Part shown: positions 32,352 to 41,406 of the stretch, piece after piece
Numbering within the stretch: position 1 is the stretch's first letter
Layout: every line of letters starts with the position of its first letter
Source of the DNA: Aquincola tertiaricarbonis
GTDB lineage: Bacteria; Pseudomonadota; Gammaproteobacteria; Burkholderiales; Burkholderiaceae_C
Assembly: GCF_023573145.1 (NCBI RefSeq)
Contig: NZ_CP097635.1
Location: 2,976,001 to 3,040,000, forward strand
Length of the DNA: 64,000 bases
Direction: 5' to 3'
Position numbers and translations under genes: made by a program
Notes under the pieces: generated by a model
What the model saw: only the letters and a program-made list of their open reading frames with translations
Told to the model about the DNA's origin: nothing
The model's database searches: none

Positions 32352-32956
32352 ACCAGCCCCTCCCGCGCCGCGACGGAGCGGCCGTCGGTGGCCCAGACCG
32401 ACAACACGAAGTCGGCTTCTTCATGCCGCAACAGGCGCGGCAACGCCAGCGTGTGGTGCAGCAGCGCATCCACCGCATCGCCGTTCAGCGTGCAGCCTTC
32501 GATAGGGTGGCGCCAGTGGCAGGCCAGCACCACGCCATCGCCAGCCTGCACGCTGTGCCGCGCCTGGCGGGCCACCTGGGTCAGGCCTTCGGCGCCCAGG
32601 TAGTAGCCCAGCTCGCTCAGCACCACCAGGTCGAAAGGGCCATCGGCCGGCCATCCATCGGGCAGGCTGAGCTGCCGCACCTGCGCATGCGGCAGCTCAG
32701 CCAGCAGCCGGCGCGCCGCGGCCACGGCCGTGGGTTCCAGGTCGGCCGCCAGGTAGCGGTCGCAGCGCGGCGCCAGCACCGCGGCCAGGTCACCGCCCGC
32801 GCAGCCGGGCTCGAAGCCGCTGGCATAGCGGCGATCGGGCAGGCAGGCGGCCGTCAGCGCGCGTTTGCGCTGCTCGTACCAGCGGGTGCGGTAGCCCCAG
32901 GGGTCGTCGCCCTGGGCATAGAGGTGGCGAAAGTAATGGGCGTCGATCTCGGGCAT
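32348..32956 (-). CDS. Class I SAM-dependent methyltransferase (NodS-like)
   Basis: A 202-aa methyltransferase. It opens MPEIDAHYFRHLYAQGDDPW followed by GYRTRWYEQRKR, a NodS-type N-terminus. SAM-binding motif I is FEPGCAGGDLAAVLA, with AADLEP at the end of strand 2. NodS methylates the free amine of deacetylated chito-oligosaccharides, which fits the PIG-L deacetylase upstream. Start at 32956 is 50 bases after the PIG-L stop. Assignment to the family is good; the substrate is inference. Confidence 0.88.
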   Translation of the reverse strand: MPEIDAHYFRHLYAQGDDPWGYRTRWYEQRKRALTAACLPDRRYASGFEPGCAGGDLAAVLAPRCDRYLAADLEPTAVAAARRLLAELPHAQVRQLSLPDGWPADGPFDLVVLSELGYYLGAEGLTQVARQARHSVQAGDGVVLACHWRHPIEGCTLNGDAVDALLHHTLALPRLLRHEEADFVLSVWATDGRSVAAREGLV

Positions 32957-33006
32957 GGGCGTCGGGCGTGGGCGTCTGGCGTCTGCGTCGCGTTTGGGGG
33001 TCCGCC

Positions 33007-33798
33007 TCAGGCGGGCCAGCCGGGCGGTGGATCGATGGCCGGCGCCATCACGTACTCCACCGGCCGCAGCCAGCGGGCCAGCGCCCACGGCGGCAAGATG
33101 GGCTGGGCCCCGGCCGGCGCCTGCAGCTGTGAGTGGTGCAAGGCCAGCGCCTCCCGCTTGGCGCGCAAGGCCTCGGGCGGCAGCATGAGCTGGCGCAGGC
33201 GTTGCCAGGGCACGCGGGCGTCGCCGGGTTCGGCCCAGTGCCAGGTCCACACCGGCACTTCCACCAGTTCCGCCCCGGTGGCGGCACAGGCCGCGGCGCA
33301 GGCGCGGCCGGTGGCTTCATGGTCGGGGTGGCCGTCGTGGCGCCAGGTGGTGAACACGCGGTCGCCCGGCTGCAGCAGCGGCAACAGTGCCTGCACCAGT
33401 GCGCCCTCGTGCAGGGTCACGCCGCCATCGGGCAGGCCCAGGGGGTGGATGGCGTCTGCCGGCAGGCCCAGCCGGGCCAGGCCCTGGCGGCGCTCCTGCC
33501 GACGCGTGGCGGCCAGACTGTCGGGCGGGGTCGGGTCGCCTTCGGGCACACCCACTTCGCCGTCCGTCACGCCCAGCACTTTCAGCGTGCGGCCGGCGCC
33601 AGACCACTGCCACAGCAGGCCGCCGACGGCCAGCACTTCGTCATCAGGGTGCGGAGCCACCACCACGGCGCGGCGGCCGTCGGGCAGCAGCGCCATCGCC
33701 TCCAGCCGTGGCAAGGCTTGCAGCAGCGGGCAGGCGGCCCAGGCCGCTGCCGGCGTGCCCTGGCCGTGGATCAAGGGCGCTGGGGCTACAGCGTCCAT
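33007..33798 (-). CDS. PIG-L family deacetylase
   Basis: A 263-aa LmbE/PIG-L zinc hydrolase with the hallmark VVVAPHPDDEVLAVGG (about residues 46-61) and the second metal motif WRHDGHPDHEATG. The family removes acetyl groups from N-acetylglucosamine-containing compounds. Its start overlaps the end of the acyl-CoA dehydrogenase-like gene by 13 bases, so coupling is likely. Together with the NodS-like methyltransferase and the glycosyltransferase it suggests tailoring of an amino sugar. Confidence 0.92.
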   Translation of the reverse strand: MDAVAPAPLIHGQGTPAAAWAACPLLQALPRLEAMALLPDGRRAVVVAPHPDDEVLAVGGLLWQWSGAGRTLKVLGVTDGEVGVPEGDPTPPDSLAATRRQERRQGLARLGLPADAIHPLGLPDGGVTLHEGALVQALLPLLQPGDRVFTTWRHDGHPDHEATGRACAAACAATGAELVEVPVWTWHWAEPGDARVPWQRLRQLMLPPEALRAKREALALHHSQLQAPAGAQPILPPWALARWLRPVEYVMAPAIDPPPGWPA

Positions 33799-34901
33799 GC
33801 GGCGGCCCCTTCGGCGGTGCCCACCCGCCGCGCCAGGCTGGCCAGGTCGCGGTCGGCATGGGTCTGCCGCACGAACACCGGCAGGTCGGCCGCCAGACGG
33901 GCGAACTGCGGGTCGCGGCAGTACGGAGTGGCCCCCAGCGCACGCCCGGCCAGCACCAGCAGTCGCTGGGCCGCCATGTCCACCGCGCTGCGCACCTGCA
34001 GCGCGAGCACCTGGGCGTCGTCGTGGGGATGGGCATCGACCCAGGCGGCAGCCTGCCGCAGCAGTGCAGCCAGCGTCTGCAGTTCCACATCGGCCTGGCC
34101 CAGCGCCACCTGGGCGGGCCAGCGGCGGTCGGCCGGGGCATCGGCCAGGCGGGCCGCCGCCCGGTGCAGCGCCTGGCCCAGGGCCAGGCAGCCGCCGTAC
34201 CAGCAGGCCGCCACGCCGATGCCGCCCTGCCAGAAACCCGGCCGCCGCAGGTACGCGCCGGACGTGCCGCACAGGCGTGCCGTGGCACCTTCCAGCTGCA
34301 CGTCCAGGCTGCGGCTGTCGGCCATGCCCACGGCACACCAGGCACCGGGCTGCACCTGTACTTCCGGCTGGGCCATGTCCACCAGCACCAGCCAGGGGCC
34401 GCTGTCGGCCGCGTCCGGCCCGTCGGCCCAGGCGGTGAGCAGGCCATGGGTCACGTCACCGGCACCGGAGCACCAGCGCTTGGTGCCGCGCAGGCGCACC
34501 TCACCCGTCGGCAGGCGCTCAAAAGTCACCCGGCCATCGGGCGGCTCGGCGGCCCACATGCCTAGACAAGCGCCGGCCGGCGGGGCCGGCTCGTTCAGTT
34601 CATTCAGCACGGCCAGGGCGTCGGTATGGCCTTCGTACCACTTGGCCAGCGACAGGTCGTGGGCCGCCACTGCCGCCAACGCCTGCCAGCGCTGCAGCGT
34701 GCGCCCGCTGCCGGGCCACGGCAGCTCATCCAGCCCGGCCGCCACCAGCGCCTGCAACTGGGCGCCGGTGCCGTGCGCAGCGCCCTGCGCCAGGCGCTCC
34801 AGCACCGAGCCGATGCGGTCGACCAGTGGCCGGGCAGCCGCGGCCGGCAAGGGGCTCAAGAGGCCAGGACGCACCGGCGACAAGACAGGAGAGGCGCACA
34901 T
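33786..34901 (-). CDS. Acyl-CoA dehydrogenase-family protein
   Basis: A 371-aa flavoprotein-like ACAD homolog, with the middle beta-domain readable (GTKRWCSGAGDVTHGLLTAW) and a C-terminal helical domain (VALGQADVELQTLAALL). Residues for catalysis cannot be assigned by eye. It heads the minus-strand operon with the PIG-L, methyltransferase and glycosyltransferase genes and may oxidise an acyl chain or an amine. The start at 34901 (MCASPVLSPV) lacks a strong ribosome-binding site; a different start is possible. Divergent from paoA. Confidence 0.82.
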   Translation of the reverse strand: MCASPVLSPVRPGLLSPLPAAAARPLVDRIGSVLERLAQGAAHGTGAQLQALVAAGLDELPWPGSGRTLQRWQALAAVAAHDLSLAKWYEGHTDALAVLNELNEPAPPAGACLGMWAAEPPDGRVTFERLPTGEVRLRGTKRWCSGAGDVTHGLLTAWADGPDAADSGPWLVLVDMAQPEVQVQPGAWCAVGMADSRSLDVQLEGATARLCGTSGAYLRRPGFWQGGIGVAACWYGGCLALGQALHRAAARLADAPADRRWPAQVALGQADVELQTLAALLRQAAAWVDAHPHDDAQVLALQVRSAVDMAAQRLLVLAGRALGATPYCRDPQFARLAADLPVFVRQTHADRDLASLARRVGTAEGAAAWTL

Positions 34902-35091
34902 CGATGGACGGCACGGCGCCGCTGTGAGGGTGTGCAGGCATGGTCGCCCGCACCGCCGTACGCACCGTGTAGGACGCTTGCGCGTATGGCCGTAGGTGTC
35001 TTGCGCGGCTGGCCCTTTTGGGTTGATGGGCGGCCCTCCCGGGCCTGGTGATTGCCGAACCGGCGTCATCCCCGACCCGGAGCACATTCCC

Positions 35092-35730
35092 ATGGACAGT
35101 CCCCACCTGGCGCTCTCGCGCCGCGAACTGCTGCTGGCCAGCGCCGCTTCCGTGGCGGCCAGCTCGGCCGCCGCAGCGCCCGCGGCCCCGGCCGATGCCA
35201 CCGCCAGCACCGAACCCCCCACCACCCGCGTGAGCCTGCAGGTCAACGGCCGCGTGCATGCGCTGGAGCTGGACAACCGCACCACGCTGCTGGATGCGCT
35301 GCGTGAGCACCTGCAGCTCACCGGCACCAAAAAGGGCTGCGACCACGGCCAGTGCGGCGCCTGCACCGTGATGGTGGACGGCCAGCGGATCAACAGCTGC
35401 CTGTCATTGGCGGTGATGCACGAAGGCGCCGCCGTCACCACCATCGAAGGCCTGGGCCAGCCCGGCCAGCTGCACCCGATGCAGGCGGCCTTCATCAAGC
35501 ACGACGGCTACCAGTGCGGCTACTGCACGCCGGGGCAGATCTGCTCCGCCGTGGCGGTGCTGGACGAGATCCAGCGCGGCGTGCCCAGCCACGTCACGGC
35601 CGACATCACCGTCAAGCCTTTGCTCAGCGCCGAGGAGCTGCGCGAGCGCATGAGCGGCAACATCTGCCGCTGCGGCGCGTACAGCAACATCGTCGATGCG
35701 ATGACCGAAGTGGCGGGGGTGCGCGCATGA
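35092..35730 (+). CDS. paoA: Aldehyde oxidoreductase iron-sulfur subunit PaoA
   Basis: A 212-aa 2x[2Fe-2S] subunit of the periplasmic molybdenum aldehyde oxidoreductase. A Tat signal ([20 protein letters not shown]) leads to a plant-type ferredoxin domain ([29 protein letters not shown]) and the second cluster domain ([26 protein letters not shown]). It passes electrons from the molybdenum cofactor to FAD. Start at 35092 begins at the Tat signal. Its stop overlaps the paoB start (ATGA). Confidence 0.95.
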   Translation: MDSPHLALSRRELLLASAASVAASSAAAAPAAPADATASTEPPTTRVSLQVNGRVHALELDNRTTLLDALREHLQLTGTKKGCDHGQCGACTVMVDGQRINSCLSLAVMHEGAAVTTIEGLGQPGQLHPMQAAFIKHDGYQCGYCTPGQICSAVAVLDEIQRGVPSHVTADITVKPLLSAEELRERMSGNICRCGAYSNIVDAMTEVAGVRA

Positions 35731-36677
35731 AGGCCTTCAGCTACGAACGGGCCAAGTCGCCCGCCGAGGCCGCAGCCGCGGCCGCGCAGACGCCCGGGGC
35801 CCGCTTCATCGCCGGTGGTACCAACCTGCTGGACCTGATGAAGCTGCAGATCGAGACGCCGCCGCACCTGATCGACGTCAACGGCCTGGGGCTGGACAAG
35901 ATCGAGCCCAGCGGCGGCGGGGGGCTGCGCATTGGCGCGCTGGTGCGCAACACCGCCCTGGCGGCCGACGAGCGCGTGCGGCGCGACTACGGCGTGCTGT
36001 CGCGCGCGCTGCTGTCGGGCGCCTCAGGCCAGTTGCGCAACAAGGCCACCACCGCGGGCAACCTGCTGCAGCGCACCCGCTGCCCCTACTTCTACGACAC
36101 GCAGCAGCCCTGCAACAAGCGCCAGCCCGGCAGCGGCTGCTCGGCCATCGGCGGCTATTCGCGCCAGCTGGCCATCGTGGGCACCAGCGCGGCCTGCATC
36201 GCCACCCACCCCAGCGACATGGCGGTGGCCATGCGGGTGCTGGACGCCACGGTGGAAACCGTGCGCGGCGACGGCCGCCGCCGCACCATCCCGATCGCCG
36301 ACTTCCACCGGCTGCCCGGTGACACACCGCAGATCGACACCACGCTGGAAGCGGGCGAGCTGATCACCGCGGTGACGCTGCCGCCGCCGCTGGGTGGCAA
36401 GCACCTCTACCGCAAGGTGCGCGACCGCGCCTCGTACGCATTCGCGCTGGTGTCGGTGGCCGCGGTGCTGCAGCCCGATGGCCGCGGCCGTGTGGCCGTG
36501 GGCGGCGTGGCCCACAAGCCCTGGCGCATGGAAGCGGCCGAGCCGCAGCTGACCCAGGGCGCCAAGGCCTTCACCGCCCAGCTGCTGGCCGATGCGCGCA
36601 CCGATGAACACAACGCCTTCAAACGTCCGCTGGTGGAGCGCACGCTCGCCGCGGTGATGGCCGAAGCGAGGACCTGA
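35727..36677 (+). CDS. paoB: Aldehyde oxidoreductase FAD-binding subunit PaoB
   Basis: A 316-aa FAD subunit (xanthine dehydrogenase family). FAD-binding motif [14 protein letters not shown] is near residue 31. [20 protein letters not shown] followed by cysteines ([10 protein letters not shown]) matches the extra [4Fe-4S] cluster loop known from E. coli PaoB. It accepts electrons from PaoA. No signal peptide, so it is co-exported with the complex. It is coupled to paoA by a 4-base overlap; paoC starts one base after its stop. Confidence 0.94.
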   Translation: MKAFSYERAKSPAEAAAAAAQTPGARFIAGGTNLLDLMKLQIETPPHLIDVNGLGLDKIEPSGGGGLRIGALVRNTALAADERVRRDYGVLSRALLSGASGQLRNKATTAGNLLQRTRCPYFYDTQQPCNKRQPGSGCSAIGGYSRQLAIVGTSAACIATHPSDMAVAMRVLDATVETVRGDGRRRTIPIADFHRLPGDTPQIDTTLEAGELITAVTLPPPLGGKHLYRKVRDRASYAFALVSVAAVLQPDGRGRVAVGGVAHKPWRMEAAEPQLTQGAKAFTAQLLADARTDEHNAFKRPLVERTLAAVMAEART

Positions 36678-36678
36678 G

Positions 36679-38889
36679 ATGAAATTCGACCAACCCGCCA
36701 CCACCAACCCGATCGACCAGCTCAAGGTCATCGGCCAGCCGCTGGACCGCATCGACGGCCCCATGAAGACCACCGGCACCGCGCGTTATGCCTATGAACG
36801 GCACGACGTGGCCCGCAACGCGGCCTATGGCCATGTGGTAGGCGCCGCCATCGCCAAGGGTCGCATCGTGTCGATGGACCTGCGGGCCGCCCGTGCCGCG
36901 CCCGGGGTGCTGGCCATCGTCACCGCCCGCAATGCGGGCAAGCTGGCCAAGGGCAAGATGAACACCGCCAAGCTGCTGGGCGGACCGCGGATCGACCACC
37001 ACCACCAGGCGGTGGCGGTGGTGGTGGCCCGCAGCTTCGAGCAGGCGCGCGCCGCGGCCGAGCTGGTGCAGGTGCGGTATGCCACCGCGCCCGGTGCCTT
37101 CGACCTGTCGGCCGCGCGCGATGGCGCGCCGATGGCCAAGGCCAACGAGAACAGCGGCCCCACCCACACCGCGGTGGGCGACTTCGCCGGGGCGTTCGCC
37201 AAGGCGCCGGTGCAGCTGGACACCACCTACACCACGCCCGACCAGTCGCACGCGATGATGGAGCCGCATGCCACGCTGGCCGCCTGGGAAGGCGAGAAGC
37301 TGACGGTGTGGACCAGCAACCAGATGATCGACTGGGGCGCCGGCGACCTGGCCCGCACGCTGAACATGAAGAAGGAGAACGTGCGCCTGATCTCGCCCTT
37401 CATCGGCGGCGGCTTCGGCGGCAAGCTGTTCCTGCGCGCTGATGCGGTGCTGGCCGCGCTGGGTGCCCGCGCGGCCGGCGTGCCGGTGAAGGTGGCCCTG
37501 CAGCGGCCGCTGATCTTCAACAACACCACCCACCGGCCGGCCACCATCCAGCGGCTGCGCATCGGCTGCGAGCAGGATGGCCGCATCACCGCCATCGGCC
37601 ATGAGAGCTGGTCGGGCGACCTGCCCGACGGCCAGCCCGAGACCGCGGTGAACCAGACGCGCCTGCTGTACGCCGGCGCCAATCGCATGACAGCCATGCG
37701 GCTGGCGGTGCTGGACCTGCCCGAAGGCAATGCGATGCGCGCGCCTGGCGAAGCGCCGGGCCTGATGGCGCTGGAAATGGCCATCGACGAGATGGCCGAG
37801 CGCCTGGGCATGGACCCGGTGCAGTTCCGGGTGGTGAACGACACCCAGGTGGACCCGGAGAAGCCCTCGCGCCGCTTCTCGCAGCGCCAACTGGTGCAGT
37901 GCCTGCGCACCGGGGCCGAGCGCTTCGGCTGGGCGCAGCGCAACCCGCAACCCGGCCAGCAGCGCGAGGGCCGCTGGCTCATCGGCACCGGCGTGGCGGC
38001 GGCGCTGCGCAACAACCTGCTGCAGAAGTCCGGCGCCCGGGTGAAGCTGGAGCCGGGCGGCCGGGTGACGGTGGAAACCGACATGACCGACATCGGCACT
38101 GGCAGCTACACCATCATTGCCCAGACGGCGGCCGAGATGATGGGCGTGACGGTGCAGCAGGTGGCGGTGCGGCTGGGGGATTCCAGCTACCCCACCTCGG
38201 CCGGCTCGGGCGGGCAATGGGGCGCCAACAACTCGACCTCGGGCGTGTATGCGGCCTGCGTCAAGCTGCGTGAGCAGGTGGCCCGCCAGCTGGGCATGGA
38301 CCCGGCGCAGGCCGAATTTGCCGACGGCCAGGTGACGGCCGGTGGCCGCAGCGTGCCGCTCGCGGATGCCGCCGGCAGCGCCGGCCTCGTGGCCGAAGAC
38401 GCGATCGAGTATGGCGATCTGGACAAGCAGTACCAGCAATCCACGTTCGGCGCCCACTTCGTGGAGGTGGCGGTGGACGCCGCCACCGGCGAGATCCGCG
38501 TGCGCCGCATGCTGGCGGTGTGCGCGGCCGGCCGCATCCTCAACCCCAAGTCGGCGCGCAGCCAGGTCATCGGCACGATGACCATGGGCGTGGGCGCGGC
38601 GCTGATGGAAGAGCTGGCGCTGGACAAGCGCCGCGGCTACTTCGTCAACCATGACCTGGCAGGCTACGAGGTGCCGGTGCATGCCGACATCCCGCACCAG
38701 GACGTGATCTTCCTGGACGAGACCGATCCGATCTCGTCGCCGATGAAGGCCAAGGGTGTGGGTGAGCTGGGCCTGTGCGGCGTGGCGGCGGCCATCGCCA
38801 ACGCGGTGCACCATGCCACCGGCATCCGGGTGCGCGACTACCCGGTGACGCTGGACAAGCTGCTGGACCGGCTGCCGCCGGTGGCCTGA
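36679..38889 (+). CDS. paoC: Aldehyde oxidoreductase molybdenum-binding subunit PaoC
   Basis: A 736-aa catalytic subunit that oxidises aldehydes (often aromatic) to carboxylic acids in the periplasm, using a molybdenum-MCD cofactor. The N-terminus NPIDQLKVIGQPLDRIDGP and the segment FIGGGFGGKLFLRADAVLAA match E. coli PaoC closely. The catalytic glutamate lies in KGVGELGLCGVAAA near the C-terminus. The cofactor-insertion chaperone gene paoD is not adjacent here. It ends the paoABC operon. Confidence 0.95.
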   Translation: MKFDQPATTNPIDQLKVIGQPLDRIDGPMKTTGTARYAYERHDVARNAAYGHVVGAAIAKGRIVSMDLRAARAAPGVLAIVTARNAGKLAKGKMNTAKLLGGPRIDHHHQAVAVVVARSFEQARAAAELVQVRYATAPGAFDLSAARDGAPMAKANENSGPTHTAVGDFAGAFAKAPVQLDTTYTTPDQSHAMMEPHATLAAWEGEKLTVWTSNQMIDWGAGDLARTLNMKKENVRLISPFIGGGFGGKLFLRADAVLAALGARAAGVPVKVALQRPLIFNNTTHRPATIQRLRIGCEQDGRITAIGHESWSGDLPDGQPETAVNQTRLLYAGANRMTAMRLAVLDLPEGNAMRAPGEAPGLMALEMAIDEMAERLGMDPVQFRVVNDTQVDPEKPSRRFSQRQLVQCLRTGAERFGWAQRNPQPGQQREGRWLIGTGVAAALRNNLLQKSGARVKLEPGGRVTVETDMTDIGTGSYTIIAQTAAEMMGVTVQQVAVRLGDSSYPTSAGSGGQWGANNSTSGVYAACVKLREQVARQLGMDPAQAEFADGQVTAGGRSVPLADAAGSAGLVAEDAIEYGDLDKQYQQSTFGAHFVEVAVDAATGEIRVRRMLAVCAAGRILNPKSARSQVIGTMTMGVGAALMEELALDKRRGYFVNHDLAGYEVPVHADIPHQDVIFLDETDPISSPMKAKGVGELGLCGVAAAIANAVHHATGIRVRDYPVTLDKLLDRLPPVA

Positions 38890-38976
38890 CCAGCTGCACA
38901 GGCACGACCACTGTCAAGCTGGCGCTACAGCGGCCGATATCCGCAGCTGTTGCGTCTTGTCTTGAAGTGGTCGTCC

Positions 38977-40494
38977 ATGAAACTCCGTACCCGAATCCTC
39001 TGGCTTTGTGCCGCAGCCCTTTGCGGCGCGCTGGCGCTGATCGGGCTCTCGCTCCATGGGCTCCGCCAGACCATGCTGGAAGAGCGCACCGCCCAGGTGG
39101 ACAACATGGTGGTGCTGGCGCTGGCCGCGGTGGACAAGCTGCATGAGCAGGAAAAGGCCGGCAAGCTCACCCGCGAGGCCGCCCAGGCCCAGGCCGTGGC
39201 CGTGCTGAGCAGCCTGCGCAAGGATGAGCGCTACTACTTCGTCCGTGGCTACACCAACGACATCAACTACGTCCACCCCAACCCCAAGCGCATCGGCATC
39301 GTCGACCCCAAGGGCGGCAAGGAAGCCGGTGAACGCTACCGCGCCGCGCTGCAGGGCAAGGCCATCGGCAACGTGGTGGCCCCCGGCACCCGCCCCGGCC
39401 TGCAGGAGAAGGTGGACAAGCTGTATGCCGTGGCGCACTTCCAGCCCTGGGACTGGATCATCGGCACCGGCGACTACATCGACGACATCGACACCGCCTT
39501 CTGGCGCGCCGCCGCGATGATGATGGGCGTGGGCGGCACGCTGATGGCCGTGGTGGGCGTGATGGGCTGGACCATGTCGCGCCGCATCTACCGCGACCTG
39601 GGCGGCGAGCCCGACTACGCCGCGCAGATCGTGCGCCGCATCGGCGCCGGCGACCTCTCGGTGCAGGTGCAGCTGCGGCCCGGCGACAGCAACAGCCTGC
39701 TGGCCGCGATGCACCAGATGCAGCAGGGTCTGGCCGGCACGGTGGGCAGCATCCGCCTGGCGACCGACCACATCGCCACCGCCTCCGGCGAGATCGCCGC
39801 CGGCAACCTCGACCTGTCGGCCCGCACCGAATCCCAGGCCAGCGCGCTGCAGCAGACCGCCGCGTCGATGGAAGAGATCACCGCCACCGTCAAGCAGAAC
39901 GCCGAGAACGCCCGCCAGGCCAACGAGCTGGCCGTGGCCGCCTCGCAGGTGGCCGCCCGCGGTGGCGCGGTGGTGGGTGAAGTGGTGCAGACCATGAGCG
40001 CCATCAGCGACAGCTCGCGCAAGATCGCCGACATCATTGGCACCATCGACGGCATCGCCTTCCAGACCAACATCCTGGCGCTGAACGCGGCGGTGGAAGC
40101 CGCGCGCGCCGGCGAACAAGGCCGCGGCTTTGCGGTGGTGGCGGGCGAGGTGCGCACGCTGGCCCAGCGCAGCGCCGAGGCGGCCAAGGAAATCAAGTCG
40201 CTGATTGGCAGCTCGGTGGACATGGTGGAAGCCGGCACCCGCCTGGTGGGCCAGGCCGGTGCCACCATCCAGGAAGTGGTGGGCAGCGTGGAACGCGTGA
40301 CCACCGTGGTGGCCGAGATCACCACCGCCTCGCAGGAACAGACCTCCGGCATCGAGCAGGTGAACCAGGCCATCGCCCAGATGGACCAGGCCACCCAGCA
40401 GAACGCCGCGCTGGTGGAGCAGGCCTCGGCCGCCGCCATGTCGCTCAAGGAGCAGTCGCGTACGCTGGTGGAAACCGTCGCCTCCTTCCGCTGA
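38977..40494 (+). CDS. Methyl-accepting chemotaxis protein with Cache-type sensor
   Basis: A 505-aa transmembrane chemoreceptor: TM1 at about 5-22, a periplasmic single-Cache domain ([38 protein letters not shown]), TM2 ([20 protein letters not shown]), a short HAMP and the cytoplasmic signalling domain with the hairpin tip [20 protein letters not shown]. It has no terminal CheR-docking pentapeptide. Single-Cache receptors often sense short organic acids. Start at 38977 gives a proper TM1. A tandem repeat element begins exactly at its stop codon. Confidence 0.93.
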   Translation: MKLRTRILWLCAAALCGALALIGLSLHGLRQTMLEERTAQVDNMVVLALAAVDKLHEQEKAGKLTREAAQAQAVAVLSSLRKDERYYFVRGYTNDINYVHPNPKRIGIVDPKGGKEAGERYRAALQGKAIGNVVAPGTRPGLQEKVDKLYAVAHFQPWDWIIGTGDYIDDIDTAFWRAAAMMMGVGGTLMAVVGVMGWTMSRRIYRDLGGEPDYAAQIVRRIGAGDLSVQVQLRPGDSNSLLAAMHQMQQGLAGTVGSIRLATDHIATASGEIAAGNLDLSARTESQASALQQTAASMEEITATVKQNAENARQANELAVAASQVAARGGAVVGEVVQTMSAISDSSRKIADIIGTIDGIAFQTNILALNAAVEAARAGEQGRGFAVVAGEVRTLAQRSAEAAKEIKSLIGSSVDMVEAGTRLVGQAGATIQEVVGSVERVTTVVAEITTASQEQTSGIEQVNQAIAQMDQATQQNAALVEQASAAAMSLKEQSRTLVETVASFR

Positions 40495-40645
40495 TGTTGG
40501 CCCCCAGGCTCGCTGCGCTCGCCACCCCCCGGGGGGGCTCTCAGCCCCTTGGGGCGGCCCGGCGGGGCTGATGTCTGCCCCCAAGCTCGCTGCGCTCGCC
40601 ACCCCCCGGGGGGGCTCTCAGCCCTTTGGGGCGGCCCGGCGGGGC
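40492..40645. repeat. Tandem pair of 77-bp interspersed repeats
   Basis: Two near-identical 77-bp units (40492-40568 and 40569-40645) start TGATGT and carry GCCCCCAAGCTCGCTGCGCT or a one-base variant, then CCACCCCCCGGGGGGG and TTGGGGCGGCCCGGCGGGGC. The outer arms are complementary, so each unit can fold into a long hairpin. The first unit begins on the stop codon of the chemoreceptor gene. Possibly REP-like, with a terminator role. Confidence 0.9.
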
Positions 40646-40710
40646 TGAGGGGCCCTGCCTGCATCGGCGGGTGACAAGCAGGTAGACTGCGAGGTTTTTT
40701 CCCGACCCGA

Positions 40711-41406
40711 ATGTCTGCTGGCGCGATGGCGCGCGCCCCCCGGCGCGCGGAGATCACCGGGGCTGCTCTGGTGCGGCTGCTGGCGCGGCTGACCGAGGCC
40801 GACGTGCCCGAGTCACGCCTGCAGTTTGCCCAGCGCCTGGCCCACTGGCTGGGCTGGGCCGATGCCATTTCCCTCTACGGCGCCCTGGGCCCCGTGGGCA
40901 GCGCGCCTGCGCCTGAGAGCACCGGCAGCCGGCCCGCGCCGGCCGCAGCGCCCGCCGCCGACCCCCACGCCGACGCCGACCAGGTGCGCCAGCAGCTGGC
41001 CCGCCAGCTGACCGAGCCAGCCCTGGAAGCGCGTGAAGCCCAGGACGCCGAAGGTTTTGCGCCCTGGCGCCGCCACTGCAACCAGCGCCAGAACGCCATG
41101 GAACGCGCCATCGCGCCGCTGCGCGAGCGCCTGCGCCAGCAGCTGGCCGCCTGCTCCCCCGCGATGGCGCGGCTGGCCGAGGTGGACGCGGTGATGGAAC
41201 AGGTGCTGGCGCCGCAGGAGCAGCGGCTGCTGGCCACCGTGCCCGGCTGGCTGGGCAAGCACTTCGAGCGCCTGCGCCGCAGCAGCCAGCCCGGCTTCGA
41301 GCAGGACCTGCAAGCGGTGCTGCTGGCCGAACTCGAGATCCGATTCCAACCGGTGGAGGGGCTGCTCGAAGCCCTGGCCACCGCGCAGCGACAAGCAAGC
41401 ACATGA
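40711..41406 (+). CDS. DUF3348-family protein, first gene of putative motor operon
   Basis: A 231-aa soluble protein of the DUF3348 family (EITGAALVRLLARLTEADVP; RLQFAQRLAHWLGWADAISL), helical throughout, with an Ala/Pro-rich linker at about 60-90. Function unknown; no catalytic motif visible. The N-terminus is basic. Its TGA overlaps the ATG of the DUF802 gene (ATGA), so the products are probably made together. No strong ribosome-binding site precedes the ATG at 40711. Confidence 0.85.
   Translation: MSAGAMARAPRRAEITGAALVRLLARLTEADVPESRLQFAQRLAHWLGWADAISLYGALGPVGSAPAPESTGSRPAPAAAPAADPHADADQVRQQLARQLTEPALEAREAQDAEGFAPWRRHCNQRQNAMERAIAPLRERLRQQLAACSPAMARLAEVDAVMEQVLAPQEQRLLATVPGWLGKHFERLRRSSQPGFEQDLQAVLLAELEIRFQPVEGLLEALATAQRQAST

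Noticed and set aside
34562..34570. CTAGACAAG as an operator in the ACAD-like gene
   Set aside because: It lies within the coding sequence, on the strand opposite to the gene, far from any start codon.
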